Assembly: GCF_023715415.1 (NCBI RefSeq) | Contig: NZ_JAMBOB010000005.1 | Span: 124,001-188,000, forward strand | Source of the DNA: Neobacillus niacini | GTDB lineage: Bacteria > Bacillota > Bacilli > Bacillales > Cytobacillaceae | DNA length: 64,000 nucleotides | Direction: 5' to 3' | Shown: one piece after another, positions 38,516 to 48,463 of the stretch | Layout of the letters: each line of letters opens with the position of its first letter | How positions within the stretch are numbered: position 1 is the first letter of the stretch | Notes under the pieces: generated by a model | Database searches by the model: none | What the model was told of the DNA's origin: nothing | The model's input: the letters and a program-made list of their open reading frames with translations, nothing else | Translations under genes and position numbers: made by a program

Positions 38516-38776
38516 TTGTCAAATACAGAAAAAACCAGAACAACCGTTGATATATACGGAACGCAATACGTTATATTAGGTACTGAATCCCAAAACCATG
38601 TTCGACATGTCGCTTCATTAGTTGACAAAAAAATGCGCGAAATAGGTTCTAGGAATCCATTACTTGATGTAAATAAACTCGCTGTATTAACTGCCGTGAA
38701 TGCAGTCAATGATTATATTAAAATGAAGGAACAATTAGAGGTACTGCAGGCTGAACTACAAAAGGAAAAGGACTGA
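38516..38776 (+). CDS. zapA: cell division protein ZapA
   Basis: 86 residues. ZapA binds and bundles FtsZ filaments at the division ring. The N-terminal part (TTVDIYGTQYVILG) and the central HVRHVASLVDKKM are the family features, and the C-terminal third is a coiled coil used for dimerisation. The start is a TTG at 38516 behind AATGGAGGCAG, with no ATG alternative. It overlaps nothing and precedes cvpA by 7 bp, as in B. subtilis (yshA-yshB). It is divergent from rnhC. Confidence 0.94.
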   Translation: MSNTEKTRTTVDIYGTQYVILGTESQNHVRHVASLVDKKMREIGSRNPLLDVNKLAVLTAVNAVNDYIKMKEQLEVLQAELQKEKD

Positions 38777-38783
38777 ATAAGTC

Positions 38784-39338
38784 ATGTTGGATTTAGCAAT
38801 TATTATATTATTAGTTTTTGGTTTTTTTATAGGATTAAAAAGAGGATTCATTTTGCAGTTAGTCCATTTAACAGGTTTTATTATTGCATACATAGTGGCA
38901 AATTTATACTACGATGATTTGGCACCTAGACTTACGCTTTGGGTTCCATATCCAAATCTCGGGACGACGTCTCCTTTAAAACTATTAAGTGAGAACGGGA
39001 ATATGGAGGAAGCCTTCTACCGTGCAATTGCCTTTATCATTATTTTCTTTGCGGTTAAGATTCTGCTTCAAGTGATAGGGTCAATGCTGGATTTTATTGC
39101 ACATTTGCCGATTCTCAAGCAATTAAATGTATGGGCAGGCGGCCTCCTAGGTTTTGCCGAAGTCTATTTAATTATCTTTATTTTATTATATATTGCTGCG
39201 CTCGTTCCAATGGAAGTTTTGCAAAAACCTTTGGATGATTCCATTATGGCGAACTTGATTGTGAATCATACACCATTCCTTTCACAGCAAATAAAAAGTA
39301 TGTGGATTGAATATACTGCTGCTTTAACTTCTCTTTAG
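38784..39338 (+). CDS. cvpA: CvpA family membrane protein YshB
   Basis: 184 residues with four hydrophobic helices (about 2-22, 26-44, 76-96, 112-140). It starts MLDLAIIILLVFGFFIGLKRGF, the CvpA pattern. CvpA was named for colicin V production in E. coli; its normal role is unclear and the Bacillus protein (YshB) is uncharacterised. It is in a probable operon with zapA and is followed by two tandem hairpins before polX. Confidence 0.9.
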   Translation: MLDLAIIILLVFGFFIGLKRGFILQLVHLTGFIIAYIVANLYYDDLAPRLTLWVPYPNLGTTSPLKLLSENGNMEEAFYRAIAFIIIFFAVKILLQVIGSMLDFIAHLPILKQLNVWAGGLLGFAEVYLIIFILLYIAALVPMEVLQKPLDDSIMANLIVNHTPFLSQQIKSMWIEYTAALTSL

Positions 39339-39350
39339 GTTAGAAGGGTA

Positions 39351-39416
39351 GTTCACCTTCTCACTAGGAGAGAAGGTTCTCTTAACTTCTCTCTAAGGGA
39401 GAAGTTTTTCTTTTAA
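39351..39416 (+). terminator. two tandem hairpins after cvpA
   Basis: ACCTTCTC/GAGAAGGT (39355-39377) and ACTTCTC/GAGAAGT (39384-39409), the second followed by TTTTTCTTTT. Their arms are similar, so alternative pairings are possible; the second is a standard terminator. Confidence 0.8.
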
Positions 39417-39446
39417 AAGGTTAAAATAAATGCAAGGTGGGTGGAA

Positions 39447-41168
39447 ATGATGGAGGTAAATAAAAAAGATTTAATTCGATTATTAGAAACAATCGCGGTT
39501 TACATGGAGTTGAAGGGTGAAAATCCTTTCAAGGTATCTGCCTTTCGAAAAGCTGCATCAGCACTTGAATTTGATGATCGCAGCTTATCTGATATCGAGG
39601 ATTTTACCAAGTTATCCGGAATCGGCAAGGGTACCGCGGCTGTTATTGAAGAATACATAAATGAGGGCACCTCAAAAGTATTAAAGGAACTTAAGGAAGA
39701 GGTTCCAAAAGGGTTAATTCCGTTATTACAATTGCCAGGGCTTGGCGGAAAAAAGATTGCTAAGCTTCACAAAGAACTAGGAATTGAAGATGTTACAACC
39801 TTAGAGGAAGCCTGTAAAGCAGGGAAAGTCCAAGCACTAGCTGGATTCGGAAAGAAGACAGAAGAAAAAATCCTCAGTGCGATTGCCAATGTGGGCTCTA
39901 GGCCAGACAGACTGCCTCTCGCCTACATGCTGCCAATTGCAGAAAGTATTGAAGCAAAGCTTTCTGAACTTCCTGAAATTCATAGATTCTCACGAGCCGG
40001 AAGCCTGCGAAGAGTGCGAGAAACAGTTAAAGATCTTGATTTTATTATTTCGAGCGAACAGCCAGATAAGGTAAAACAGTTTTTGCTGGAATTACCAAAT
40101 ATAAAAGAAACGATTGGTGCTGGAGATACTAAGGTTTCACTCGTTTTTGAATTTGATTATGATGTTTCAGTTGATTTCCGAATCGTCAAACCAGAGGAAT
40201 TTATCACGACTCTTCACCACTTTACGGGGTCAAAGGATCACAATGTCCGGATGAGACAGCTTGCAAAAGAACGTGGTGAAAAAATAAGTGAGTATGGTGT
40301 GGAAAATGTTGAGACAGGAGAAATTCTTACGTTTTCTTCCGAAAAAGAGTTTTTCAAGCATTTTGACCTGCCATTTATTCCGCCTGAAATAAGAGAAGAT
40401 GGGAAAGAAGTAGAGGATTTTTCAGCCCATGAGGAATTAATCGAACTTACTGATATCAAGGGCGATCTACATATGCACTCAACCTGGAGTGATGGAGCGC
40501 ATTCGATTGAAGAAATGGTTGAAGCTTGTCGTGCAAAAGGATATAAGTATATGGCCATTACTGACCATTCCCAGTACTTAAAGGTGGCAAATGGACTGAC
40601 GAGAGAGCGGTTATTGCAGCAAAAAGAGGAAATTAAGAAGTTAAATGAAAAATACGATGATATTCTAATTCTATCTGGTGTTGAAATGGATATTTTACCA
40701 GATGGTACACTAGATTATGAAGACGATCTCCTAGCTGAAATGGATTTCGTGATAGCATCGATTCACTCTGCTTTTTCACAGCCAAGAGAAAAGATAATGG
40801 AGCGGTTAACGACAGCATTAAAAAACGCACATGTAGATTTAATTGCCCATCCTACTGGCAGAAAAATAGGCCGCCGTGAAGGATATGATGTTGATATCGA
40901 TATGCTAATACAGTTAGCAAAAGAAACAAATACCGCACTTGAACTTAATGCCAATCCTAATCGGTTGGATCTAAAAGCTGAATATTTACGAAAAGCACAG
41001 GACGCAGGAGTTAAGATATTTATTAATACGGATGCCCATAAGAAAGAAACACTGTCACATATGGGGGTAGGCGTTTCTACAGCTAAAAAGGGCTGGATTA
41101 AAAAATCATCAGTGATCAACACACTTGAACCGAATGACTTACTAGAGTATTTGCATAATCGAAACTAA
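39447..41168 (+). CDS. polX: DNA polymerase/3'-5' exonuclease PolX
   Basis: 573 residues. It is a bacterial family X polymerase for gap-filling repair. The N-terminal polX region (about 1-315) has the HhH motifs LSGIGKGTA and LPGLGGKK. The PHP domain (about 335-573) begins [11 protein letters not shown] and supplies the Mn-dependent exonuclease, with TDHSQYL and IASIHSAF further on. The ATG at 39447 follows AAGGTGGG; a second ATG comes one codon later, and a GTG at 39441 overlaps the site. mutS2 follows after 14 bp. Confidence 0.95.
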   Translation: MMEVNKKDLIRLLETIAVYMELKGENPFKVSAFRKAASALEFDDRSLSDIEDFTKLSGIGKGTAAVIEEYINEGTSKVLKELKEEVPKGLIPLLQLPGLGGKKIAKLHKELGIEDVTTLEEACKAGKVQALAGFGKKTEEKILSAIANVGSRPDRLPLAYMLPIAESIEAKLSELPEIHRFSRAGSLRRVRETVKDLDFIISSEQPDKVKQFLLELPNIKETIGAGDTKVSLVFEFDYDVSVDFRIVKPEEFITTLHHFTGSKDHNVRMRQLAKERGEKISEYGVENVETGEILTFSSEKEFFKHFDLPFIPPEIREDGKEVEDFSAHEELIELTDIKGDLHMHSTWSDGAHSIEEMVEACRAKGYKYMAITDHSQYLKVANGLTRERLLQQKEEIKKLNEKYDDILILSGVEMDILPDGTLDYEDDLLAEMDFVIASIHSAFSQPREKIMERLTTALKNAHVDLIAHPTGRKIGRREGYDVDIDMLIQLAKETNTALELNANPNRLDLKAEYLRKAQDAGVKIFINTDAHKKETLSHMGVGVSTAKKGWIKKSSVINTLEPNDLLEYLHNRN

Positions 41169-41182
41169 GGAGGTTTATCTCC

Positions 41183-43540
41183 ATGCAAGAAAGAACGTTA
41201 AAGGTATTGGAATTTACGAAAGTGAGAGATCAGCTCATTGAGCATGCAGCGTCTTCACTTGGAATAGATAAAATAAAAAGATTGGTTCCATCCACAGATT
41301 TTGAAGAAGTTGTAAAACTGCAAGCGGAAACAGATGAGGCAACAACTGTTTTACGAATCAAAGGAAATGTCCCGTTGTCAGGCATTCATGATATCCGAGC
41401 CCATATTAAGCGCTCTGTTATTGGGGGAGTCCTAAGTTCCCATGAATTGATACAGATTGCCAGCACCATCCGTGCAAGCCGGCAAATGAAGCGATTTATA
41501 GAAGATATTGCCGAAGAAAGAACGGAAATTCCTATTTTATTGGAGCAGGTGGACCGGATTATTCCTTTAGTCAATTTGGAGGAATCAATTCGATTTGCAA
41601 TTGATGAGAGTGGAGAAGTTCTTGATAGCGCAAGTGAACTGCTGCGCACATTAAGGCACCAGCTGCGCTCGAATGAAGCGCGTGTCCGTGAAAAACTAGA
41701 GAGCATGATTCGCTCCTCGAATGCTGCAAAGATGTTGTCGGATTCTATTGTTACGATTCGTAATGATCGCTTTGTTATTCCTGTTAAACAGGAATATCGC
41801 GGTCACTACGGCGGGATTATCCATGACCAGAGTTCATCAGGTCAAACGCTATTTATAGAACCACAAGTAATTGTTCAGCTAAATAATCAATTACAGGATA
41901 TAAGAGTAAAAGAACAGCTTGAAATTGAAAGAATATTATCAGAGCTTTCAGCAAAGACAGCTGAATTTGAGTCGGAGCTGCAAGTGATTGTTGCTATTCT
42001 AGCGAATCTGGATTTTATTTTTGCAAAGGCAAGGTATGGCCGGAAGATGAAAGCAAGTATGCCTATCATGAATAATGAAGGACGAATTGCTTTATACAAA
42101 GCTAGACACCCATTAATTCCAATAGATGAAGTGGTAGCGAATGATATTTTACTTGGAAAAGATTATACAACGATTGTTATTACCGGACCGAATACAGGCG
42201 GTAAAACGGTTACCTTAAAAACCCTGGGATTATGTTCATTAATGGCACAAGCTGGTTTGCAGGTTCCTGCCTATGATGGCTCAGAGCTTGCTGTATTTGA
42301 TGCCATTTATGCTGATATTGGTGATGAGCAATCAATTGAACAAAGCTTGAGTACGTTTTCTTCCCACATGGTCAACATCGTGGATATTTTAGAAAAGGTC
42401 GACTTTAATTCTCTTGTACTATTTGATGAACTTGGTGCAGGTACAGACCCTCAGGAAGGTGCTGCGCTTGCCATTTCCATTTTAGATGAGGTGTACCATC
42501 GAGGCGCAAGAGTAATTGCCACTACACATTATCCAGAATTAAAGGCGTATGGCTATAACCGTGAAGGTGTGCTAAATGCAAGTGTTGAATTTGATGTTGA
42601 AACGTTAAGTCCAACCTATAAGCTTCTTCTTGGAGTACCAGGACGAAGCAATGCATTTGAAATATCAAAACGTTTAGGGTTAAGTGAACGTGTGATTCAA
42701 TCCGCAAGATCTCATGTCAGTGAAGATACCAATCAAATTGATAAGATGATTGCCTCACTCGAAAGCAGTAAGCGTCAAGCTGAAATCGAACAGGAAGAAG
42801 CTCGTGATTATTTAAGACAGGCAGAAAAGCTTCATCAGGATATGCAGAAGCAGATGATTGAATTCTATGAGAACAAAGATTCAATGCTTGAAAAAGCAGC
42901 TGAAAAAGCTGGTGAAATTCTTGATGAAGCAAAGAGTGAGGCAGAAAAGGTTATTCGTGACCTGCGTAAAATGAGGATTGAGAAGCAAGCGGATATTAAG
43001 GAACATGAATTAATTGATGCTAAGCGACGTCTTGAAGCCGCAACACCAGAAATTAAGAAATCCTCCAAACAAATTAGTCAGAAAACGAAGAAACATACCT
43101 TCACACCTGGTGATGAAGTGAAAGTCTTGACCTTTGGACAAAAGGGTACACTTCTAGAAAAAGTATCTGATAACGAATGGCAGGTGCAAATCGGTATCCT
43201 GAAAATGAAGGTGAAAGAAAAGGATTTAGAGTATATCAGCACACCAAAGCCGGTAGAAACAAGACCAATGGCCATTGTTCAAGGCAGAGACGCAGATGTG
43301 AAGCTGGAATTAGATTTACGAGGGGAAAGATATGAGGCCGCACTATTAAGAGTGGAAAAATATATAGATGATGCGTTATTATCAAACTATCCTCGTGTAT
43401 CGATCATTCACGGGAAAGGCACGGGCGCATTAAGGCAGGGTGTCCAGGAATATTTACGAAATCACCGATCTGTTAAGAAAATCCGCTTTGGAGAAGCAGG
43501 TGAGGGCGGTTCTGGTGTTACCGTGGTCGAATTTAAATAA
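41183..43540 (+). CDS. mutS2: MutS2 family ATPase/endonuclease
   Basis: 785 residues, identical in length to B. subtilis MutS2. It lacks the mismatch-recognition domain of MutS. It has a core and clamp region (1 to about 300), an ABC ATPase with Walker A GPNTGGKT at 335-342 and [11 protein letters not shown] near 413-423, a long coiled coil (about 515-630), a KOW-like segment and a C-terminal Smr nuclease domain ([12 protein letters not shown] near 711-722; HGKGTGALR). In B. subtilis MutS2 has been tied to ribosome collision rescue and recombination. AGGAGG precedes the ATG. Confidence 0.97.
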   Translation: MQERTLKVLEFTKVRDQLIEHAASSLGIDKIKRLVPSTDFEEVVKLQAETDEATTVLRIKGNVPLSGIHDIRAHIKRSVIGGVLSSHELIQIASTIRASRQMKRFIEDIAEERTEIPILLEQVDRIIPLVNLEESIRFAIDESGEVLDSASELLRTLRHQLRSNEARVREKLESMIRSSNAAKMLSDSIVTIRNDRFVIPVKQEYRGHYGGIIHDQSSSGQTLFIEPQVIVQLNNQLQDIRVKEQLEIERILSELSAKTAEFESELQVIVAILANLDFIFAKARYGRKMKASMPIMNNEGRIALYKARHPLIPIDEVVANDILLGKDYTTIVITGPNTGGKTVTLKTLGLCSLMAQAGLQVPAYDGSELAVFDAIYADIGDEQSIEQSLSTFSSHMVNIVDILEKVDFNSLVLFDELGAGTDPQEGAALAISILDEVYHRGARVIATTHYPELKAYGYNREGVLNASVEFDVETLSPTYKLLLGVPGRSNAFEISKRLGLSERVIQSARSHVSEDTNQIDKMIASLESSKRQAEIEQEEARDYLRQAEKLHQDMQKQMIEFYENKDSMLEKAAEKAGEILDEAKSEAEKVIRDLRKMRIEKQADIKEHELIDAKRRLEAATPEIKKSSKQISQKTKKHTFTPGDEVKVLTFGQKGTLLEKVSDNEWQVQIGILKMKVKEKDLEYISTPKPVETRPMAIVQGRDADVKLELDLRGERYEAALLRVEKYIDDALLSNYPRVSIIHGKGTGALRQGVQEYLRNHRSVKKIRFGEAGEGGSGVTVVEFK

Positions 43541-43579
43541 GGAAAAAAGGCCTTAAATACTATCCGGGGAGAATTGGGA

Positions 43580-43987
43580 ATGAACCAGTTTTGGAATAAC
43601 GTGTATATTCAAAGTGCTGCCAATTATAGCGTAGTTATCCTATGTGTGGTTGTCTTTTTAGCTATTTTTGAATTAGTAACGAAATATAAAAATTGGGAAG
43701 AAATCCAAAAGGGCAATATCGCTGTAGCAATGGCTACTGGAGGGAAAATATTTGGAATTTCCAACATTTTCCGTTATTCCATTGAACAAAATGATTCTTT
43801 GGTAACGATGATAAGCTGGGGAGTATTTGGCTATGTGCTGTTACTGGTTGGATATTTTATCTTTGAATTCTTAACACCTAAATTTAACATTGACGATGAA
43901 ATTAAAAACGATAATCGCGCAGTTGGATTCATTGCGATGATTATAACAATCGGCTTATCCTTTGTAATAGGTGCAGGAATATCGTAA
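43580..43987 (+). CDS. yshE: DUF350 family membrane protein YshE
   Basis: 135 residues with four hydrophobic segments (about 12-32, 50-60, 73-95, 112-133), the DUF350 layout. The function is unknown. YshE in B. subtilis also follows mutS2. GGGGAG lies before the ATG at 43580; the frame also contains a TTG at 43574. A 25-residue hydrophobic peptide gene follows 13 bp later. Confidence 0.88.
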   Translation: MNQFWNNVYIQSAANYSVVILCVVVFLAIFELVTKYKNWEEIQKGNIAVAMATGGKIFGISNIFRYSIEQNDSLVTMISWGVFGYVLLLVGYFIFEFLTPKFNIDDEIKNDNRAVGFIAMIITIGLSFVIGAGIS

Positions 43988-44000
43988 GGGGAGATTAGGC

Positions 44001-44078
44001 GTGGAGACGTTAGCGAAAGTACTTCTTGGATTATGCGCATTGTTTTTGCTAATTGGTTTGGGGTATATGATCTTTTAA
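44001..44078 (+). CDS. 25-residue hydrophobic peptide after yshE
   Basis: GTG start at 44001, 7 nt after AGGGGAGATT, stop at 44076-44078. The peptide (METLAKVLLGLCALFLLIGL...) is a single membrane helix. It lies 13 bp after yshE and before that unit's terminator, so it would be cotranscribed. I do not recognise it. The good ribosome-binding site, clean hydrophobic composition and position support a real small protein, but 25 codons could be chance. Confidence 0.55.
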   Translation: METLAKVLLGLCALFLLIGLGYMIF

Positions 44079-44082
44079 GTTG

Positions 44083-44118
44083 AAATCATCGCTGAAGCAC
44101 AGCGGTGATTTTTTTTTA
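44083..44118 (+). terminator. terminator of mutS2-yshE
   Basis: AATCATCGCTG pairs with CAGCGGTGATT (one G-U) around AAGCA, then eight or nine T residues. Confidence 0.92.
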
Positions 44119-44161
44119 CAAATATTATTCGTGAGATAGTGCACATATATCATTATTCCAA

Positions 44162-44190
44162 TTGTTTAAACAGTCTGACTATACTATAAT
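44162..44190 (+). promoter_or_regulatory. sigma-A promoter of lcfA
   Basis: TTGTTT at 44162-44167, 17 bp, TATAAT at 44185-44190. I do not see a FadR palindrome here. Confidence 0.65.
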
Positions 44191-44236
44191 AAAAGGGAAG
44201 TGGTAAATTTTACAATAGTCCATAAGGAGGGTTACT

Positions 44237-45940
44237 ATGTATGATTCTAAACCATGGCTAGCGTCTTATCCTGAAGAAATTCCTGCAGAACTGGAATTTC
44301 GAAAAGAACCTGTTCAGCAGTATTTAGTAGATGCAGCAAAAAGTTTTCCTGAAAAAACGGCTATCCATTTTATGGGGAAGGAAATGACCTATAAAGAGCT
44401 TTACAACGAAGCATTGTCTTTTGCTAGTTATCTTCAGGAAATCGGTATAGCAAAAGGTGACCGAGTTGCCATTATGCTTGCTAATACACCACAATCAGTC
44501 ATAAGTTATTTTGGAATCCTGATGGCTGGAGCTATTGTGGTTCAAACCAATCCTTTATATACCGAACGTGAACTTGAATACCAAATGAAAGACTCTGGAG
44601 CTAAGGCAATCATCACACTCGACATCCTCTATCCTCGCGCTTCTAAGGTGATGCCGCAAACCGGTTTGCAACATATAATTGTAACCGCTATCAAAGACTA
44701 CCTGCCATTCCCTAAAAACTTAGTTTATCCATTTATCCAGAAAAAGCAATATGGAATTGTCGTGAATGTTAAACATGAAGGCACCACCCACTTATTTAAA
44801 GAAATTGTAAAAATTAAGCCTAAAAAGCTCGTAGAATATGACTTTGATTTTGAAGAAGATGTTGCCCTGCTCCAATATACAGGTGGAACAACAGGTTCTC
44901 CAAAAGGGGTTATGCTAACACATCGGAATTTAGTGGCTAATGCTTCTATGTGTACGGCTTGGCTATACAAATCAAAACCAGGTGAAGAATCAGTCCTTGG
45001 TATTGTACCGTTTTTCCACGTCTATGGTATGACCATAATCATGATCTTATCGGTTATGCAGGCCTATAAGATGATTATTTTACCTAAATTTGATGCACTG
45101 ACTACATTAAAGACCATTCAAAAGCAACGACCTACTCTGTTTCCTGGAGCACCAACCATTTATATCGGTCTCTTAAATCATCCAGATTTGAAAAAATACG
45201 ATTTATCGTCGATTGATTCCTGTCTAAGCGGCTCTGCTCCACTCCCCATTGAAGTACAAGAGGAGTTTGAGAAGGTTACAGGCGGGAAACTCGTTGAAGG
45301 TTATGGATTAACAGAATCCTCACCGGTTACCCATTCTAATTTCTTATGGGATCGTGAGCGGGTAAAAGGAAGTATTGGTGTACCATGGCCGAATACAGAA
45401 GTAAGAATTGTCTCCATGGACAATGGTGAAATAATGCCTGTAGGTGAAATTGGAGAAATTATCATTAAAGGTCCGCAAGTGATGAAGGGCTATTGGAATC
45501 GACCTGAGGCAACAGAGGAAACCATTCAAGATGGCTGGTTATACACCGGTGACCTTGGCTATATGGACGACAAAGGATATTTTTATGTAGTAGATAGAAA
45601 GAAGGATATGATTATTGCAGGAGGGTTTAATATATATCCAAGGGAAATTGAGGAAGTATTGTATGAGCATCCCGATGTTTTAGAAGCGGTTGCTGCAGGA
45701 ATACCAGATCCATACCGTGGTGAAACCGTTAAAGCATATGTGGTGTTAAAAGAAGGCTCAGAGATTACCCCGGAAGACTTGAATCATTATGCTAGAAAAT
45801 ATTTAGCATCCTATAAGGCTCCAAGATTATATGAATTTAGAGAAGAATTGCCGAAAACGGCAGTAGGCAAGATTTTAAGAAGGACACTTGTCGAAGAAGA
45901 AATGATAAAAATAGAGGAAGAAAACAAAAAACATGCATAA
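44237..45940 (+). CDS. lcfA: long-chain fatty-acid-CoA ligase
   Basis: 567 residues, an ANL-superfamily adenylating enzyme that activates fatty acids to acyl-CoA for beta-oxidation. The P-loop-like YTGGTTGSPKG is at 214-224, LVEGYGLTESSP near 352-363, YTGDLGYMD near 436-444 and the C-terminal PKTAVGKILRR near 534-544 with the adenylation Lys. AAGGAGGGT precedes the ATG. It lies just upstream of fadR-fadB-etfBA, as in B. subtilis, forming a fatty-acid degradation locus. Confidence 0.96.
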   Translation: MYDSKPWLASYPEEIPAELEFRKEPVQQYLVDAAKSFPEKTAIHFMGKEMTYKELYNEALSFASYLQEIGIAKGDRVAIMLANTPQSVISYFGILMAGAIVVQTNPLYTERELEYQMKDSGAKAIITLDILYPRASKVMPQTGLQHIIVTAIKDYLPFPKNLVYPFIQKKQYGIVVNVKHEGTTHLFKEIVKIKPKKLVEYDFDFEEDVALLQYTGGTTGSPKGVMLTHRNLVANASMCTAWLYKSKPGEESVLGIVPFFHVYGMTIIMILSVMQAYKMIILPKFDALTTLKTIQKQRPTLFPGAPTIYIGLLNHPDLKKYDLSSIDSCLSGSAPLPIEVQEEFEKVTGGKLVEGYGLTESSPVTHSNFLWDRERVKGSIGVPWPNTEVRIVSMDNGEIMPVGEIGEIIIKGPQVMKGYWNRPEATEETIQDGWLYTGDLGYMDDKGYFYVVDRKKDMIIAGGFNIYPREIEEVLYEHPDVLEAVAAGIPDPYRGETVKAYVVLKEGSEITPEDLNHYARKYLASYKAPRLYEFREELPKTAVGKILRRTLVEEEMIKIEEENKKHA

Positions 45941-46023
45941 AAAACTGCACTTCTTTTTTTTTGATTTATAGTGCTTGTCTATATGGAAATAGTAAAGTAA
46001 TATAAAAAATATCGTTGTATTTC

Positions 46024-46079
46024 TTGACAGAAATACAAGTAAAAACTATTATAAAAATATGAATGATTATTCATTCATA
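46024..46079 (+). promoter_or_regulatory. promoter and FadR operator of fadR-fadB-etfBA
   Basis: TTGACA (46024-46029), 17 bp, TATTAT (46047-46052). The palindrome ATGAATGATTATTCATTCAT at 46059-46078 covers the expected transcription start. It matches the B. subtilis FadR (YsiA) operator pattern TGAATGAnTAnTCATTCA. Repression would be relieved by long-chain acyl-CoA. Confidence 0.9.
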
Positions 46080-46121
46080 TTTTTATTTTTATATTCACTT
46101 CTTCATGAGGAGGGAGAAACA

Positions 46122-46706
46122 ATGAAAAAAAACAAACCAAAATACATGCAAATCATTGATGCAGCGGTAATTGCAATAGCAGAAGTTGGTTATCATCAGG
46201 CACAGGTTTCTAAAATTGCCAAGCAGGCAGGTGTTGCAGATGGGACCATTTATCTTTATTTTAAAAACAAGGAAGACATTCTCATCTCACTCTTTGAAGA
46301 AAAAATGGGAAGCTTTATTGAAAAAATAGATGAATTACTAGCAGGAAAAGAGACAGCGGTGGAGAAGTTATATATGATGGTTGAAGCTCATTTTCGAAAC
46401 CTTTCCGATGATCATCACATGGCAATTGTCACACAGCTTGAATTACGTCAATCAAATAAAGAGCTGCGCATGAGAATAAATAATGTTCTTAAAGGCTATT
46501 TGCAGGTGATAGATAAAATCATCATCGAAGGAAAAGAAACGGGAGAGTTCTCAAGTGACCTCGATGTCCGTCTAGCCAGGCAGATGATTTTCGGCACGAT
46601 GGATGAAACCGTTACAACCTGGGTTTTGAATGAGGAAAAATATGATTTAGTTGCACTCGCTAAACCGGTCCATCAGCTACTGATTAAAGGCTGTGGAAAT
46701 CATTAA
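46122..46706 (+). CDS. fadR: TetR-family fatty acid degradation regulator FadR
   Basis: 194 residues, the B. subtilis FadR (YsiA) length. The N-terminal HTH (about 10-55) has VSKIAKQAGVADGTIYLYFKNKEDIL, typical of TetR regulators; the rest is the helical ligand domain that binds long-chain acyl-CoA. The frame continues upstream to 46059 through the operator, but AGGAGGGAG precedes the ATG at 46122. It represses its own operon and other beta-oxidation genes through the palindrome upstream. Confidence 0.95.
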   Translation: MKKNKPKYMQIIDAAVIAIAEVGYHQAQVSKIAKQAGVADGTIYLYFKNKEDILISLFEEKMGSFIEKIDELLAGKETAVEKLYMMVEAHFRNLSDDHHMAIVTQLELRQSNKELRMRINNVLKGYLQVIDKIIIEGKETGEFSSDLDVRLARQMIFGTMDETVTTWVLNEEKYDLVALAKPVHQLLIKGCGNH

Positions 46707-46737
46707 TTCTTGAGTGTATGAGGAGGAGGGATTTTTA

Positions 46738-47508
46738 TTGGAAAACTTAAAATGGTCTAGTCAAGACGGAGTCGCGACAATTACCATCGGGCGTCCACCG
46801 GCAAATGCCCTCTCACAAGGACTATTAAGGGAACTGTCGGCTGTTTTAGACGAAATTGAACCCAATCGTGAAATTAAGGTGCTTGTCATTCATGGGGAAG
46901 GGCGATTCTTCTCAGCGGGTGCTGACATTAAGGAATTCACCACCGTTTCATCTTCTGAAGGATTTACGAATCTTGGTACATATGGTCAAGATTTGTTTGA
47001 CCGAATGGAGAAATTCCCTAAACCAATCATTGCTGCTATTCATGGTGCGGCGTTAGGCGGCGGGTTAGAGCTGGCAATGGCTTGTCATATCCGTTTAGTG
47101 GGTGAAAATACGAAACTAGGTCTTCCAGAACTACAGCTAGGATTAATCCCTGGATTTGCTGGGACACAGCGGCTTCCTAAATATGTTGGCGTTGCGAGGG
47201 CAGCAGAAATGCTGTTTACGTCTGAGCCAATCACAGGAATGGAAGCGGTTCAATTTGGCTTAGCGAACCATGCTTATCCGGAATCTGAAGTTTTCGACCA
47301 AGCACTTAAAATGGCAGGAAAGATTGCTAAGAAGAGCTTAGGTTCATTGAAAGCGACGATTCAACTATTAAACTATTCAAAAAACGAAGAGTTTTACGAA
47401 GGCTCTAAAAAAGAGGCAGAGTTATTTGGAGAAATATTTGTTTCAAGTGATGCACAAGAAGGAATTCAGGCATTTATTGAAAAACGTGAGCCTCATTTTA
47501 AAGGGTGA
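46738..47508 (+). CDS. fadB: enoyl-CoA hydratase
   Basis: 256 residues, crotonase family. It hydrates trans-2-enoyl-CoA in beta-oxidation. SAGADIKEF at 59-67 and HGAALGGGLELAMAC at 102-116 form the oxyanion hole; Glu111 and Glu131 (LPELQLGLIPGFAGTQRL) are the catalytic pair. The start is TTG at 46738 behind GGAGGAGGG; the GTG at 46714 would read through that site. It follows fadR by 31 bp and precedes etfB by 106 bp, matching B. subtilis ysiA-ysiB-etfB-etfA. Confidence 0.95.
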   Translation: MENLKWSSQDGVATITIGRPPANALSQGLLRELSAVLDEIEPNREIKVLVIHGEGRFFSAGADIKEFTTVSSSEGFTNLGTYGQDLFDRMEKFPKPIIAAIHGAALGGGLELAMACHIRLVGENTKLGLPELQLGLIPGFAGTQRLPKYVGVARAAEMLFTSEPITGMEAVQFGLANHAYPESEVFDQALKMAGKIAKKSLGSLKATIQLLNYSKNEEFYEGSKKEAELFGEIFVSSDAQEGIQAFIEKREPHFKG

Positions 47509-47614
47509 GTAACTTTTATCGATGAAGGTAGAAGTTCATAATAAATTTTTTTTTGCTATAAATTTTCTTAATCTTTGAAACAGAAGAAATGTTTGCAATT
47601 ATAGGAGGGAAATC

Positions 47615-48388
47615 ATGAATATTTATGTACTTTTGAAAAGAACATTTGATACAGAGGAAAAGATTACGATCTCTGGCGGAAAAATCAATGAGGATGGTGC
47701 CGAGTTTATCATCAATCCTTATGATGAATATGCAGTAGAGGAAGCAATCCAAGTCCGTGATGCTAATGGCGGTGAAGTAACTGTTATTTCAGTAGGAACA
47801 GAAGAATCTGAAAAGCAATTACGCACAGCACTCGCTATGGGAGCTGACAAAGCAGTATTAATTAATACGGAAGACGATGTGGAAAATGGCGATCAATTCA
47901 CAACATCAAAAATCATTGCTGAATATCTAAAAGATAAGGCAGCAGATCTAATTATTGGTGGAAATGTAGCGATTGATGGCGGCTCTGGTCAAGTAGCACC
48001 ACGTGTTGCTGAATTGCTTAACATTCCATATGTTACAACGATTACGAAGCTTCAAATTGATGGAACCACTGTAACGGTTACGCGCGACGTTGAAGGTGAT
48101 TCTGAAGTGATTGAAACAAGCCTTCCTTTATTGGTTACTGCTCAACAAGGTCTGAATGAGCCTCGTTATCCATCACTTCCAGGAATTATGAAGGCAAAGA
48201 AAAAGCCTCTGGATGAATTGGAATTAGACGACCTTGATTTAGAAGAAGACGATGTTGAAGCAAAAACAAAAACCATTGAAATTTACTTACCGCCTAAAAA
48301 AGAAGCTGGAAAAGTCTTATCTGGAGAATTAACTGATCAGGTAAAAGAACTTGTTCAACTTCTTCATACAGAAGCAAAAGTAGTTTAA
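47615..48388 (+). CDS. etfB: electron transfer flavoprotein beta subunit
   Basis: 257 residues. With EtfA it accepts electrons from acyl-CoA dehydrogenases and passes them toward the quinone pool. The Rossmann-like AMP-binding fold is recognisable from VTVISVGTEESEKQLRTALAMGADKAVLI near 54-82 and the EtfB signature VEGDSEVIETSLPLLVTAQQGLNEPRYPSLPGIMKAKKK near 151-189. AGGAGGGAAA precedes the ATG. Third gene of the FadR-controlled operon. Confidence 0.97.
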   Translation: MNIYVLLKRTFDTEEKITISGGKINEDGAEFIINPYDEYAVEEAIQVRDANGGEVTVISVGTEESEKQLRTALAMGADKAVLINTEDDVENGDQFTTSKIIAEYLKDKAADLIIGGNVAIDGGSGQVAPRVAELLNIPYVTTITKLQIDGTTVTVTRDVEGDSEVIETSLPLLVTAQQGLNEPRYPSLPGIMKAKKKPLDELELDDLDLEEDDVEAKTKTIEIYLPPKKEAGKVLSGELTDQVKELVQLLHTEAKVV

Positions 48389-48463
48389 TCGTACTTACTT
48401 GCAGGTAAACGTTCAGAATGTAGATTCTGATAAGACAAAAATGATTCGCAGGAGGGTAAAGGA

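Noticed and set aside
47516..47752. 78-codon minus-strand frame before etfB
   Set aside because: It overlaps the start of etfB and its ribosome-binding site and has no start signal.
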